64,000 bases of DNA from NCBI RefSeq assembly GCF_900478135.1, contig NZ_LS483470.1, positions 1,856,501 through 1,920,500 of the forward strand, written 5' to 3'. This DNA is from Leminorella richardii (GTDB lineage Bacteria; Pseudomonadota; Gammaproteobacteria; Enterobacterales; Enterobacteriaceae). Below the pieces are notes generated by a model, which was not told the origin of the DNA, ran no database searches, and saw only the letters and a list, made by a program, of their open reading frames with translations. The position numbers and the translations under genes are program-made. The stretch's first letter is position 1; the number at the start of each line of letters is the position of its first letter. Below are positions 1 through 7,830 of the stretch, piece after piece.

Positions 1-1
1 A

Positions 2-1198
2 AGTACGCCTTTATCTTTGCGTTTTTTTACCTTCTTTATCTGTGTCGTTATTGCGACTGTCATTCTATTTTGCCTTCTGTTTTCGTATACGCGGAAACAA
101 ACCGTCACGGGTCAACTCGTGCCGGATAAGGGCGTGATTAAAGTCTATAGCCAGCAGTATGGTGTCGTTATCGAAAAAAAAGTGAACGAGGGCGATACTG
201 TTTCTAAAGGCGACGCGCTGTACGTCATTTCTGGTGAACGGGAAGGGACAAACACGTTTGGCACACAGAGGACGATAAGCGAACAGATACAGGCGCGAAT
301 TGACTCCCTTAAGGATGAAATAGAGAAAAATCAGTCTCAGTTTACAGCAGAAAAATCGCTGCTGGAGAACTACATTCGACAGCTAAATGGCCAGATTGAC
401 GCTTTGAATAAGCAAATAACTAACCAGCGGCGCATCTTGGGGCTGGTCCAGCGTCGTCAGCAGCAGTACCAGCAAATTTATCAAAAAGAGTATATCTCTC
501 TGGAGCAATACGAACGGGTAAAAGAAGAAGTATTACAGCAGCAGAGCGCCTTGAGCAGCTATGAAAGGGAAAAGATCAGTACAGAAAAGGAGCTGGCCGG
601 GCGACAGTCGGAATTAGATGGTCTGCTGTTGAAGTTTGAGAAACAGCAGGGGCAGCTTGTACGCAGCATCTCCAGCTCTCAGCAGGAGCTGGTAGAAAGC
701 GAAGCCAAAAGAGAGATCGTCATTCAGGCTCCTCAGTCAGGAACGATCACCGCTGCCGTTGCGCAGGTAGGGCAGTATGTTGAAGCCAGTAAGCCTATGG
801 TCAGCATTATTCCTGATGGCTCTATGCTGCAGGTTCATCTCTACGCACCGAGTAAAGCCGTTGGTTTTATTCAGGAGGGAGCCGAAGTTTGGCTTCGCTA
901 TCAGCCATATCCCTATCAGAAGTTTGGCCAATATTCTGGGCGAGTTGTGTCGGTATCAAAGGTCACGTTGACACAAAACGAGTTACAGACATCTGGGCTT
1001 ACGAACAGCGATCCTTCGTTTTATCAAGTCACGGTTAAACCCGATAGCCAGACGATTTCCGTCTATGGCGAAAAGAAGACGCTTCAACCCGGCATGGAGC
1101 TTGAGGCAGACATCGTGCTGGATAAACGCAAACTTTACGAATGGGTGCTGGAACCTCTGTTTAGCATCACACAAAAGGCGAGCGAGGGAGCGCACTAA
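2..1198 (+). CDS. HlyD-family membrane fusion (adaptor) protein of a type I secretion system, 5' end cut off
   Basis: Periplasmic adaptor linking an inner-membrane ABC exporter to an outer-membrane channel. The visible part has one N-terminal membrane segment, a lipoyl-like half (GVVIEKKVNEGDTVSKGDALY), a long Gln/Glu/Lys-rich coiled coil (roughly residues 85-225 of the visible part), the returning lipoyl half (IQAPQSGTITA) and a beta-barrel region. The frame is open to the first bases of the window, encoding Ser-Thr-Pro-Leu-Ser before the TTG at 17. The gene therefore starts upstream and that TTG is not its start. It ends 3 nt before the ABC exporter gene, so both are surely in one operon. 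The family is CvaA/HlyD-like; the specific substrate is unknown. Confidence 0.9.
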   Translation, partial: STPLSLRFFTFFICVVIATVILFCLLFSYTRKQTVTGQLVPDKGVIKVYSQQYGVVIEKKVNEGDTVSKGDALYVISGEREGTNTFGTQRTISEQIQARIDSLKDEIEKNQSQFTAEKSLLENYIRQLNGQIDALNKQITNQRRILGLVQRRQQQYQQIYQKEYISLEQYERVKEEVLQQQSALSSYEREKISTEKELAGRQSELDGLLLKFEKQQGQLVRSISSSQQELVESEAKREIVIQAPQSGTITAAVAQVGQYVEASKPMVSIIPDGSMLQVHLYAPSKAVGFIQEGAEVWLRYQPYPYQKFGQYSGRVVSVSKVTLTQNELQTSGLTNSDPSFYQVTVKPDSQTISVYGEKKTLQPGMELEADIVLDKRKLYEWVLEPLFSITQKASEGAH

Positions 1199-1201
1199 CA
1201 A

Positions 1202-3394
1202 ATGAGTTTCGTCAAAAAAATAAACTTTGGGTTAACCAGCCATCGACTGCCGATCGTTATTCAAACTGAATCTGCCGAGTGTGGATTAGCCTGCCTGACG
1301 ATGATTGCTGGCTACCACCGCTACCATACCGATCTGGCAACGCTGCGTGGGCGGTTTAGCATTTCTCAGAAGGGCATAAATTTAAGTCAACTGCTGAGTA
1401 TTTCTAAGCAGCTTAGTCTAAACAGTCGCTCTTTGCGCTTAGAGCTTGATGAGCTTCCTAAGCTCAGGCTTCCCTGTATTCTGCACTGGGATTTTTCCCA
1501 TTTTGTGGTGTTGAAGTCGGTAAAGGGAAACAAGTGCGTTATTCACGATCCTGCTATTGGGGAACGACAGCTCACTTTATCGGAGGTTTCAGCCTCGTTT
1601 ACCGGGATTGCTGTTGAACTCTGGCCGGATGACGGATTTAAGCCACAGGTGCAGGTTCAGCGGGTGCGTTTTCGCGATCTGATTGGCAAGATTTCGGGGC
1701 TTAAAAGCAGCTTTATTCAAGTTCTGGTTCTGGCGCTAGGTATTGAACTGTTTAGCATTATTACACCGCTTTTTACCCAGTGGACCATTGACTACGTTAT
1801 CGTCTCCAACGATCGCAGTCTGCTGGTTACGCTACTCGTCGGATTTGGCGTGATGATGCTGATACAGCAGGTAACCTCAGCCGTTCGCGCTTGGGTAATG
1901 ATGTATATCTCTACTTCTATCAGCGTCCAGTGGCGAGACAGTGTGTTCCGCCATCTGATGCGTTTACCTATAGGCTACTTTGAAAAACGTCATCTGGGGG
2001 ACATTGTTTCTCGCTTTGGTGCCGTTGACGCCATTCAATCTACGCTGTCTTCCTCTTTTTTTGTCGCGATCCTTGACGGGTTAATGACGATCGTCACGCT
2101 GGTGATGATGTATATCTACAGCCCGCTTTTGGCCACAGTCTGTCTGGCGACCATGCTGCTTTACGGCATTGGCCGGGTTCTGTGGTATCACCCGCTAAGA
2201 ATGGCAACGGAAGAGCAAATTGTTCACAGCGCAAAACAGCAAAGCCACTTTTTGGAAACGGTTCGTGGGGTGAGAACAATCAAACTGTTTCTGCGTCAGC
2301 AGGAAAGAACTGCCGACTGGATGGGGCTGCTTATTCGTCAGGTTAATGCCGGTGTCAGAGTACAGAAGCTGCAAATTTACTATCAGCAGCTGAATGGACT
2401 GCTGTTTAGTATTGAGAATCTGGTAATTTTAGGGTTAGGCGCCACGCTGGTTATGGATCAAACGTTTACGGTCGGTATCCTGATGGCCTTTACGTCCTAT
2501 AAGACGCAGTTTAGCCAACGCATTAGCAGCCTTATCGACAAGTATTTTGAGCTGAAGATGCTGAGTATTCAAACGGAACGCTTAGCTGATATCGTCCTTA
2601 CCGAGCCGGAAGAAACGCCAGAACATACCTCCACACTACAGCTCGACAAGCCACCCCGGATTGAATTTAAAAACGTCAGTTTCCGCTATGCCGATAGCGA
2701 GCCGCTAGTGATTAAGAACGTCTCTTTTACTGTTGAATCAGGCGAGTGCGTGGCGCTTGCAGGGCCTTCTGGTGGAGGTAAAACGACACTAAGTCAGCTG
2801 CTATGCGGCAGCTTAACTCCCTGTGAAGGCGATATTCTGATAGACGGTGTAAGCCTGAAGAATCTGACGCCGGCGGGACTCAGGCGGTTTAGTGCAACGG
2901 TTTTACAGGATGACGTTCTGTTTGCCGGTTCCATCATGGACAACATCACCTTCTTTTCTAGAGACGTCGATCGCGAGCGGGTTCTGAAATGCGCGCTAAT
3001 GGCGGCGATTCACCACGATATTGAGCAAATGCCGATGCAGTACAACACGCTGGTTGGCGACATGGGCGTGGCGCTTTCTGGAGGTCAAAAGCAGCGCATT
3101 CTGTTGGCCAGAGCGCTTTATAAAGAACCACAGTTACTGATTCTGGATGAGGCAACCAGTCATCTGGACGTTCAGCTAGAGCAGGCTGTCAACGCGGCAG
3201 TAGCACAGCTTGATATCACGAGGCTGGTAATTGCGCATCGTCCGCAGACGCTAGCCTCCGTAGACCGTATTGTTGTGCTTGAAAACGGTACATCAACCCA
3301 GCAGATCGCGCCTGCAGAGCTTTTTAGTCAGTTCGAAAACAGCACCTCCTCACCTACGCCCACGCCTAAGATCGAAGAGGAAGAAACCGCATGA
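1202..3394 (+). CDS. C39 peptidase-containing ABC exporter (bacteriocin/microcin-type, CvaB-like)
   Basis: A 730-residue inner-membrane exporter that should cut a double-glycine leader from a peptide and export it. The N-terminal C39 peptidase looks active: Gln21 and Cys27 (motif ECGLACL), His100 (HWDFSHFVV) and Asp116 (IHDPAIG). A six-helix transmembrane domain follows (about 165-440). The ATPase has Walker A GPSGGGKTT near residue 521, signature LSGGQKQR near 623 and Walker B LLILDEATSHLD near 647. It sits between the adaptor (3 nt upstream) and an unknown exported protein (4-nt overlap). No peptide with a recognisable GG leader is visible in the window; the substrate gene may lie upstream of the left edge. 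Confidence 0.93.
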   Translation: MSFVKKINFGLTSHRLPIVIQTESAECGLACLTMIAGYHRYHTDLATLRGRFSISQKGINLSQLLSISKQLSLNSRSLRLELDELPKLRLPCILHWDFSHFVVLKSVKGNKCVIHDPAIGERQLTLSEVSASFTGIAVELWPDDGFKPQVQVQRVRFRDLIGKISGLKSSFIQVLVLALGIELFSIITPLFTQWTIDYVIVSNDRSLLVTLLVGFGVMMLIQQVTSAVRAWVMMYISTSISVQWRDSVFRHLMRLPIGYFEKRHLGDIVSRFGAVDAIQSTLSSSFFVAILDGLMTIVTLVMMYIYSPLLATVCLATMLLYGIGRVLWYHPLRMATEEQIVHSAKQQSHFLETVRGVRTIKLFLRQQERTADWMGLLIRQVNAGVRVQKLQIYYQQLNGLLFSIENLVILGLGATLVMDQTFTVGILMAFTSYKTQFSQRISSLIDKYFELKMLSIQTERLADIVLTEPEETPEHTSTLQLDKPPRIEFKNVSFRYADSEPLVIKNVSFTVESGECVALAGPSGGGKTTLSQLLCGSLTPCEGDILIDGVSLKNLTPAGLRRFSATVLQDDVLFAGSIMDNITFFSRDVDRERVLKCALMAAIHHDIEQMPMQYNTLVGDMGVALSGGQKQRILLARALYKEPQLLILDEATSHLDVQLEQAVNAAVAQLDITRLVIAHRPQTLASVDRIVVLENGTSTQQIAPAELFSQFENSTSSPTPTPKIEEEETA

Positions 3395-3819
3395 AGGGAA
3401 AATCACCAATCGCTGCTGTGGTAATGGCAGTCGTGATGAGTTTTTGCTATGCCCAAACGGCGGCTGCGAAGCGGCATATGAACATATCAAAAGACGCAAA
3501 AGAGTATGTGCTGATTTATCAAACAAGAAACGAGGCTCAGTTCCCGCCAGCGGTGAAGCCTAAAAATAATCGAGCCTCAAAGGGGGGAGTCATTCATCTG
3601 AGTATTGATACTTCGCCAGTTGGGGAAAAAATGACCGATCGCCATTTTAGTGTCGTCACCATGGTGACAGAGAGGGTGACTCCCATTTATTCCCGCAGCC
3701 TTATGCTGCCTCGTCTTGGTCAGGCTGCTTTCAGCACAGGAACGAAAACTTTACTTCACGATATCAGCGCTAAATCGGCGCAGCAAAAGGAATTCATTGT
3801 TTTACAGGGAGATAAATAG
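3391..3819 (+). CDS. Unknown exported protein within the secretion operon
   Basis: A 142-residue protein not recognised as any known family. It has a clear Sec signal peptide (MKGKSPIAAVVMAVVMSFCY, then AQTAAA) with likely cleavage near residue 26, giving a basic mature domain of about 115 residues. The ATG overlaps the ABC exporter stop codon by 4 nt, and the stop lies 1 nt before the TolC-type gene start. This tight packing argues for a role in the same apparatus, for example a periplasmic accessory factor, rather than a chance reading frame. A Gly-Gly pair occurs internally (ASKGGVIHL) but does not look like a leader. It could also be an immunity protein or an exported effector; the sequence does not decide. 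Confidence 0.75.
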   Translation: MKGKSPIAAVVMAVVMSFCYAQTAAAKRHMNISKDAKEYVLIYQTRNEAQFPPAVKPKNNRASKGGVIHLSIDTSPVGEKMTDRHFSVVTMVTERVTPIYSRSLMLPRLGQAAFSTGTKTLLHDISAKSAQQKEFIVLQGDK

Positions 3820-3820
3820 G

Positions 3821-5368
3821 ATGAAGAACTGGCTTTTGGTACCGCTGGCGGCGTCTTTTTGCCTTCCCGTTTGGCTGAATGCGGCGCCTTCTCAAGACGT
3901 CAGATCCTTGATTGATGAGCTCTCTTCAACTAAACCGGCTGCGGTCGTTTCTACTGACAGCCGTGTATCAAAAAAAGGCGCGCCGTTGCCGGTGATTACT
4001 GACGATATGCTTTATCGGCAGAGCGTCTCCGCAGAGGCCGCAGCGGATAAGAGCCCCAAAAAAGGAACACTGTCAAAAAACGCAGAGCGTGATGTATGTC
4101 TTGAGGGGAGTAACAAAAAAAGCGCCTTAAGCTTCTATGACGTTGTCGTTCTGGCTATGTGTAATAACCCTAAGGCTAAGACTGCCTGGCTCAATTTGCG
4201 CCACTACCAGATAGAGAAAGACAAAAGCTATGCGGGATACATGCCGACAGTGGACGGTCTTTCGACGTTTAATCATCAAAAATCGAAAACACACTATCCC
4301 CAGACCACCCTTGATAATACGACAGAGGCGTGGAAGAACACACTGGAACTCAGCTGGCTGCTGTTCGATTTTGGGCAGCGGGAAGCGGGCATCGATCGCG
4401 CTAACGTTGAGCTGAACGCCGTGGAGTTCTTGACGCAGTCTGAGCTGCAGGATGTGGTGTTAGACGCGGCGCAGAAATACTTTACCGTCATTGCCGCTCA
4501 GGCTTATTTAGATGCTGCTCGAGACATTGAGCTTATCTCTTATAAGAGTTTGCAGGTGACTCAGGGTAAGCGAGAGGCCGGCGTAGGCGTTTTGGCCGAT
4601 GAACTACAGGCGAAAAATGCCGCACTGTCGTCAACCAACTATCGTATCAAGGCTGAAGGTGATGTGCGCAATGCTATGGGGGCGCTGGCCTCCATCATGG
4701 GGCGCGATATCACAAAGAACATCACGTTCCAAAAGGGGCTAGTGATGCCGTCGGAGAGTGCGTTGGACAACGTTCAACAGCTGATTAACAGCGCGCTTAA
4801 CCAACATCCCTATCTGCTGTCAGTGAAAGAACAAATTACCGTTTCGGAAAAAGAGCTGGCGATTGCCCAGCGTGGCTTTTTGCCCTCCGTTTATCTGACG
4901 TCGCGATGGGGGAAAAGTGAAGCGAAGTACGGGCCAACCTATGACGGAGACGAATTCTATATGGGCGTCAACGTTAAGGTTCCCATCTTTAGCGGATTTA
5001 GTCAGTACAACGCAGTGAAAAGCGCGCAAAACCGACTGGAGCAGTCCAAAAACCAGTATGCCCAGTCAAAGCAGGATATTGCACTACAGGTATGGCAAAC
5101 CTATCAAAGCCTGTCGACCACGCAAAGCAATCTGAAGAACGTCAGCGATCTGGTGGCCTCATCGCGCAGAGCCTATGAAATTGCCCGCGGTCGCTATCAG
5201 TCCGGTGTGGGCAGCATTTTGGAGCTGTTGAATACGCAAAATGACCTTTCACAGGCACAGATAGATAACGTCAACAGTATGGTCGAATGGCACTTATCCA
5301 GGCTTCAACTGGCAGCGAGTTTAGGGCAGCTAAACGTTTCGACTGTGAAAAACAGTCCATTGAACTAG
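3821..5368 (+). CDS. TolC-family outer-membrane channel of the secretion operon
   Basis: A 515-residue outer-membrane efflux protein completing the adaptor-exporter-channel set. The ATG at 3821 follows a good ribosome site (AGGGAG) and begins a signal peptide (MKNWLLVPLAASFCLPVWL). Longer readings of the frame back to 3716 run through the preceding gene and are not credible. About 100 residues of low-complexity linker precede two TolC-type helical repeats. The second repeat has the usual VPIFSGFSQY, RYQSGVGSILELLNTQNDL and LSRLQLAASLG signatures. It is LapE/TolC-like. Having its own channel gene suggests that the system does not rely on the housekeeping TolC. Confidence 0.9.
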   Translation: MKNWLLVPLAASFCLPVWLNAAPSQDVRSLIDELSSTKPAAVVSTDSRVSKKGAPLPVITDDMLYRQSVSAEAAADKSPKKGTLSKNAERDVCLEGSNKKSALSFYDVVVLAMCNNPKAKTAWLNLRHYQIEKDKSYAGYMPTVDGLSTFNHQKSKTHYPQTTLDNTTEAWKNTLELSWLLFDFGQREAGIDRANVELNAVEFLTQSELQDVVLDAAQKYFTVIAAQAYLDAARDIELISYKSLQVTQGKREAGVGVLADELQAKNAALSSTNYRIKAEGDVRNAMGALASIMGRDITKNITFQKGLVMPSESALDNVQQLINSALNQHPYLLSVKEQITVSEKELAIAQRGFLPSVYLTSRWGKSEAKYGPTYDGDEFYMGVNVKVPIFSGFSQYNAVKSAQNRLEQSKNQYAQSKQDIALQVWQTYQSLSTTQSNLKNVSDLVASSRRAYEIARGRYQSGVGSILELLNTQNDLSQAQIDNVNSMVEWHLSRLQLAASLGQLNVSTVKNSPLN

Positions 5369-5395
5369 GCGAAAAAATTATAGGGAGATAAAGCA

Positions 5396-5683
5396 ATGAG
5401 ACCGAATTATAACCAGATTATGTGCCATCACTGTTCTGAAAAGAGCAGGGTACGACGTCACGGAAAAGCGCGTTCAGGACTACAGCGCTATTTTTGTTCT
5501 AACTGTCGGCGAACCTTTCAAATAAACTATATCTATCAGGGGAATGAGAGAAAGATCCTGCAGCTGATTGAAGCGATGTACGAACAGGGAAAAAGCCGCA
5601 GTGAAATCTGTTTGTCGTTGGGTATTTCTCACGCAGTGGTCGATCGCTATCTTTATTTGCTGCTGATCGAGGAGAATACATAA
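5396..5683 (+). CDS. Stand-alone IS1 InsA-like zinc-ribbon/HTH protein
   Basis: A 95-residue protein resembling InsA of IS1. It has a zinc ribbon with Cys10-x2-Cys13 and Cys34-x2-Cys37, the InsA-type block GLQRYFCSNCRRTFQ, then a helix-turn-helix (SEICLSLGISHAVVDRYL). In IS1, InsA binds the terminal repeats and represses transposition. Here no insB frame and no IS1-like terminal repeats are visible around it. It starts 28 nt after the TolC-type gene, with a ribosome site (TAGGGAGATAAAG) nearly identical to the one before that gene. It may be a co-opted DNA-binding regulator of the secretion operon or a relic of an insertion sequence. The family assignment is firm; the role is inferred. Confidence 0.8.
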   Translation: MRPNYNQIMCHHCSEKSRVRRHGKARSGLQRYFCSNCRRTFQINYIYQGNERKILQLIEAMYEQGKSRSEICLSLGISHAVVDRYLYLLLIEENT

Positions 5684-5833
5684 ACTGAGCCAGCGGGAGT
5701 GAGGTAAACAGCATAGCTTAGCGATAATTTAATCTTTAACGTCAGCAAAACGGTTCCGATGCGCGGTATTTAAAAAGTAGGTTACAATGCCGCACGCACC
5801 ACTTTGATGAACTTCAGGTTAAGCCAGTAAACT

Positions 5834-7774
5834 ATGCAACTTTCAGACCGATCTTCAAACAACAAGCTTGAGCTACTTAGCCCCGCCCGCAACGTAGAGA
5901 TAGCTCGAGAGGCCATTCTGCACGGTGCAGACGCTGTCTATATCGGCGGGCCGGAATTTGGCGCGCGCCATAATGCGGGCAATTCGCTGAAAGACATTGC
6001 TGAACTGGCAGCATTTGCTCACCGCTATTACGCGAAAGTGTTTGTGACGCTGAATACCATTCTTCACGATGCCGAGCTGGAGTCGGTAAGGCGGCTGATC
6101 CATCAGCTGTATGATGCGGGCGTTGACGCACTGATCGTGCAGGATATGGGTATTCTGGAGATGGACATACCGCCCATCGACCTTCATGCCAGTACCCAAA
6201 CCGATATCCGCACGTTGGAAAAGGCCCGCTTTCTGTCGAACGTGGGTTTTTCTCAACTGGTGTTGGCCAGAGAGCTCAATCTAGAGCAGATCCGCAGTAT
6301 TCATCAAGAAGTTGATGCCACGATAGAGTTCTTTATTCACGGCGCGCTGTGTGTGGCGTTTTCCGGACAGTGCTATATTTCCCATGCACAGACAGGGCGC
6401 AGCGCTAATCGCGGCGACTGTTCTCAGGCCTGCCGCTTACCCTGTACGCTAAAGGATGAAAGGGGCGCGGTCGTTGCCTATGACAAGCATTTGCTGTCGA
6501 TGAAGGACAACAACCAGTCCGCTAATCTGGGGGCACTGATTGATGCCGGGGTTCGCTCCTTTAAAATTGAAGGGCGTTATAAAGACCTGAGCTACGTTAA
6601 AAATATTACTGCTTACTATCGCCAGCAGCTTGATGCGATTCTGGAGCAGCGAACAGATTTGGCATCGGCATCCAGCGGCCGAACGCAGCACCACTTTACG
6701 CCAAATCCGGATAAAACTTTTCACCGCGGCAGCACTGACTACTTTGTTAATCAACGGCGTATCGACATTGGCGCCTTTGATTCACCCAAGTTTGTTGGCC
6801 TACCGGTGGGCGATATTATAAAGGTGGAAAAGCAGTATCTGGACGTCAGCTCCGACACACCGCTGAGCAACGGGGACGGCCTTAATGTGCTGGTTAAGCG
6901 AGACATTGTCGGCTTTAGAATCAATAAAGCAGAAAAGCTGGCAGAAGGGCGATATCGACTTTATCCCAATGAAATGCCAGCAGATCTTTCTAAACTTCGT
7001 CCGCATCATCCCCTTAATAGGAATCTCGACCACCAGTGGCAGCAGTCACTGTTAAAAAGCTCCAGCGATCGTCGAGTGGGAGTTAGGCTACACTTAAAGG
7101 GCGATCGGGATGAACTGCGGCTGGAGATGAAAAGCGAAGAGCAGATTTCAGTTACCGTGTCACTTAACGGTGAATTTGCCGAGGCAAATCAGCCTGAAAA
7201 AGCGATATCTTCTCTTAGAGATGGCCTTGGCAAACTGGGTCAGACCATGTATTACGCAACGGACATCGACATTGACGTATCATCTGTGCCCTTTATCCCC
7301 AGCGCTCAGCTTAACCAGCTGCGACGCGATGCGGTTGATGCCCTGACAGAGGCTCGCTTGGCTCAATATGTGAGAGTTAACCGCAGACCCAGCAGTTCAC
7401 CAGCTCCGCGTTTCCCACAAACACACTTAACATTTTTGGCTAACGTCTATAACCATTTAGCTCGATCTTTCTACCAGCGTCACGGCGTAGAGCTTATCGA
7501 TGATGCCTATGAGGCACATGGAGAAAAGGGCGACGTGCCGCTGATGATCACCAAGCACTGTCTTCGCTTTGCGTTTAATCTTTGTCCTAAACAGGCTAAG
7601 GGTGTTCAGGGGGTAAAAACTCGGGTAACGCCTATGCAGCTGGTGCAGGGAGACGAAACGCTAACGCTAAAATTTGACTGTAAGTCCTGTGAAATGCAGG
7701 TATGGGGCAAGATGAAATCCCATATATTAAAGTCTCCTCCGCCGGGCAGTCAGCCAGAAAGCGGGGACGAGTAG
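5834..7774 (+). CDS. rlhA: 23S rRNA C2501 hydroxylase, U32 peptidase family
   Basis: A 646-residue homologue of E. coli RlhA (YdcP), which hydroxylates 23S rRNA cytidine 2501 and depends on prephenate and an iron-sulfur cluster. The U32 signature region FFIHGALCVAFSGQC and the Cys-rich stretch NRGDCSQACRLPC (about residues 170-205) are present. The C-terminal region also has Cys pairs (FNLCPKQ, FDCKSCEM). Length matches the family. It is a cytoplasmic enzyme despite the old peptidase name. It begins a new unit about 150 nt after the InsA-like gene. The next gene begins 56 nt beyond its stop, or closer if an upstream start is used. Confidence 0.93.
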   Translation: MQLSDRSSNNKLELLSPARNVEIAREAILHGADAVYIGGPEFGARHNAGNSLKDIAELAAFAHRYYAKVFVTLNTILHDAELESVRRLIHQLYDAGVDALIVQDMGILEMDIPPIDLHASTQTDIRTLEKARFLSNVGFSQLVLARELNLEQIRSIHQEVDATIEFFIHGALCVAFSGQCYISHAQTGRSANRGDCSQACRLPCTLKDERGAVVAYDKHLLSMKDNNQSANLGALIDAGVRSFKIEGRYKDLSYVKNITAYYRQQLDAILEQRTDLASASSGRTQHHFTPNPDKTFHRGSTDYFVNQRRIDIGAFDSPKFVGLPVGDIIKVEKQYLDVSSDTPLSNGDGLNVLVKRDIVGFRINKAEKLAEGRYRLYPNEMPADLSKLRPHHPLNRNLDHQWQQSLLKSSSDRRVGVRLHLKGDRDELRLEMKSEEQISVTVSLNGEFAEANQPEKAISSLRDGLGKLGQTMYYATDIDIDVSSVPFIPSAQLNQLRRDAVDALTEARLAQYVRVNRRPSSSPAPRFPQTHLTFLANVYNHLARSFYQRHGVELIDDAYEAHGEKGDVPLMITKHCLRFAFNLCPKQAKGVQGVKTRVTPMQLVQGDETLTLKFDCKSCEMQVWGKMKSHILKSPPPGSQPESGDE

Positions 7775-7830
7775 CGTTATTTCTGGTTCATAGGCAAACA
7801 GTGACAACAGCAGATAGGGCGCTTTTTTAT

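Noticed and set aside
17..19. TTG as the start of the HlyD-type gene
   Set aside because: The frame stays open to the left edge with a credible N-terminal continuation, so the gene is truncated by the window.
3270..3563. 97-codon open frame across the exporter/unknown-protein junction
   Set aside because: It overlaps two well-supported coupled genes in another frame and resembles no family.
3716..3820. Upstream extension of the TolC-type gene
   Set aside because: It overlaps the exported-protein gene, lacks a signal peptide start, and the ATG at 3821 has a good ribosome site.
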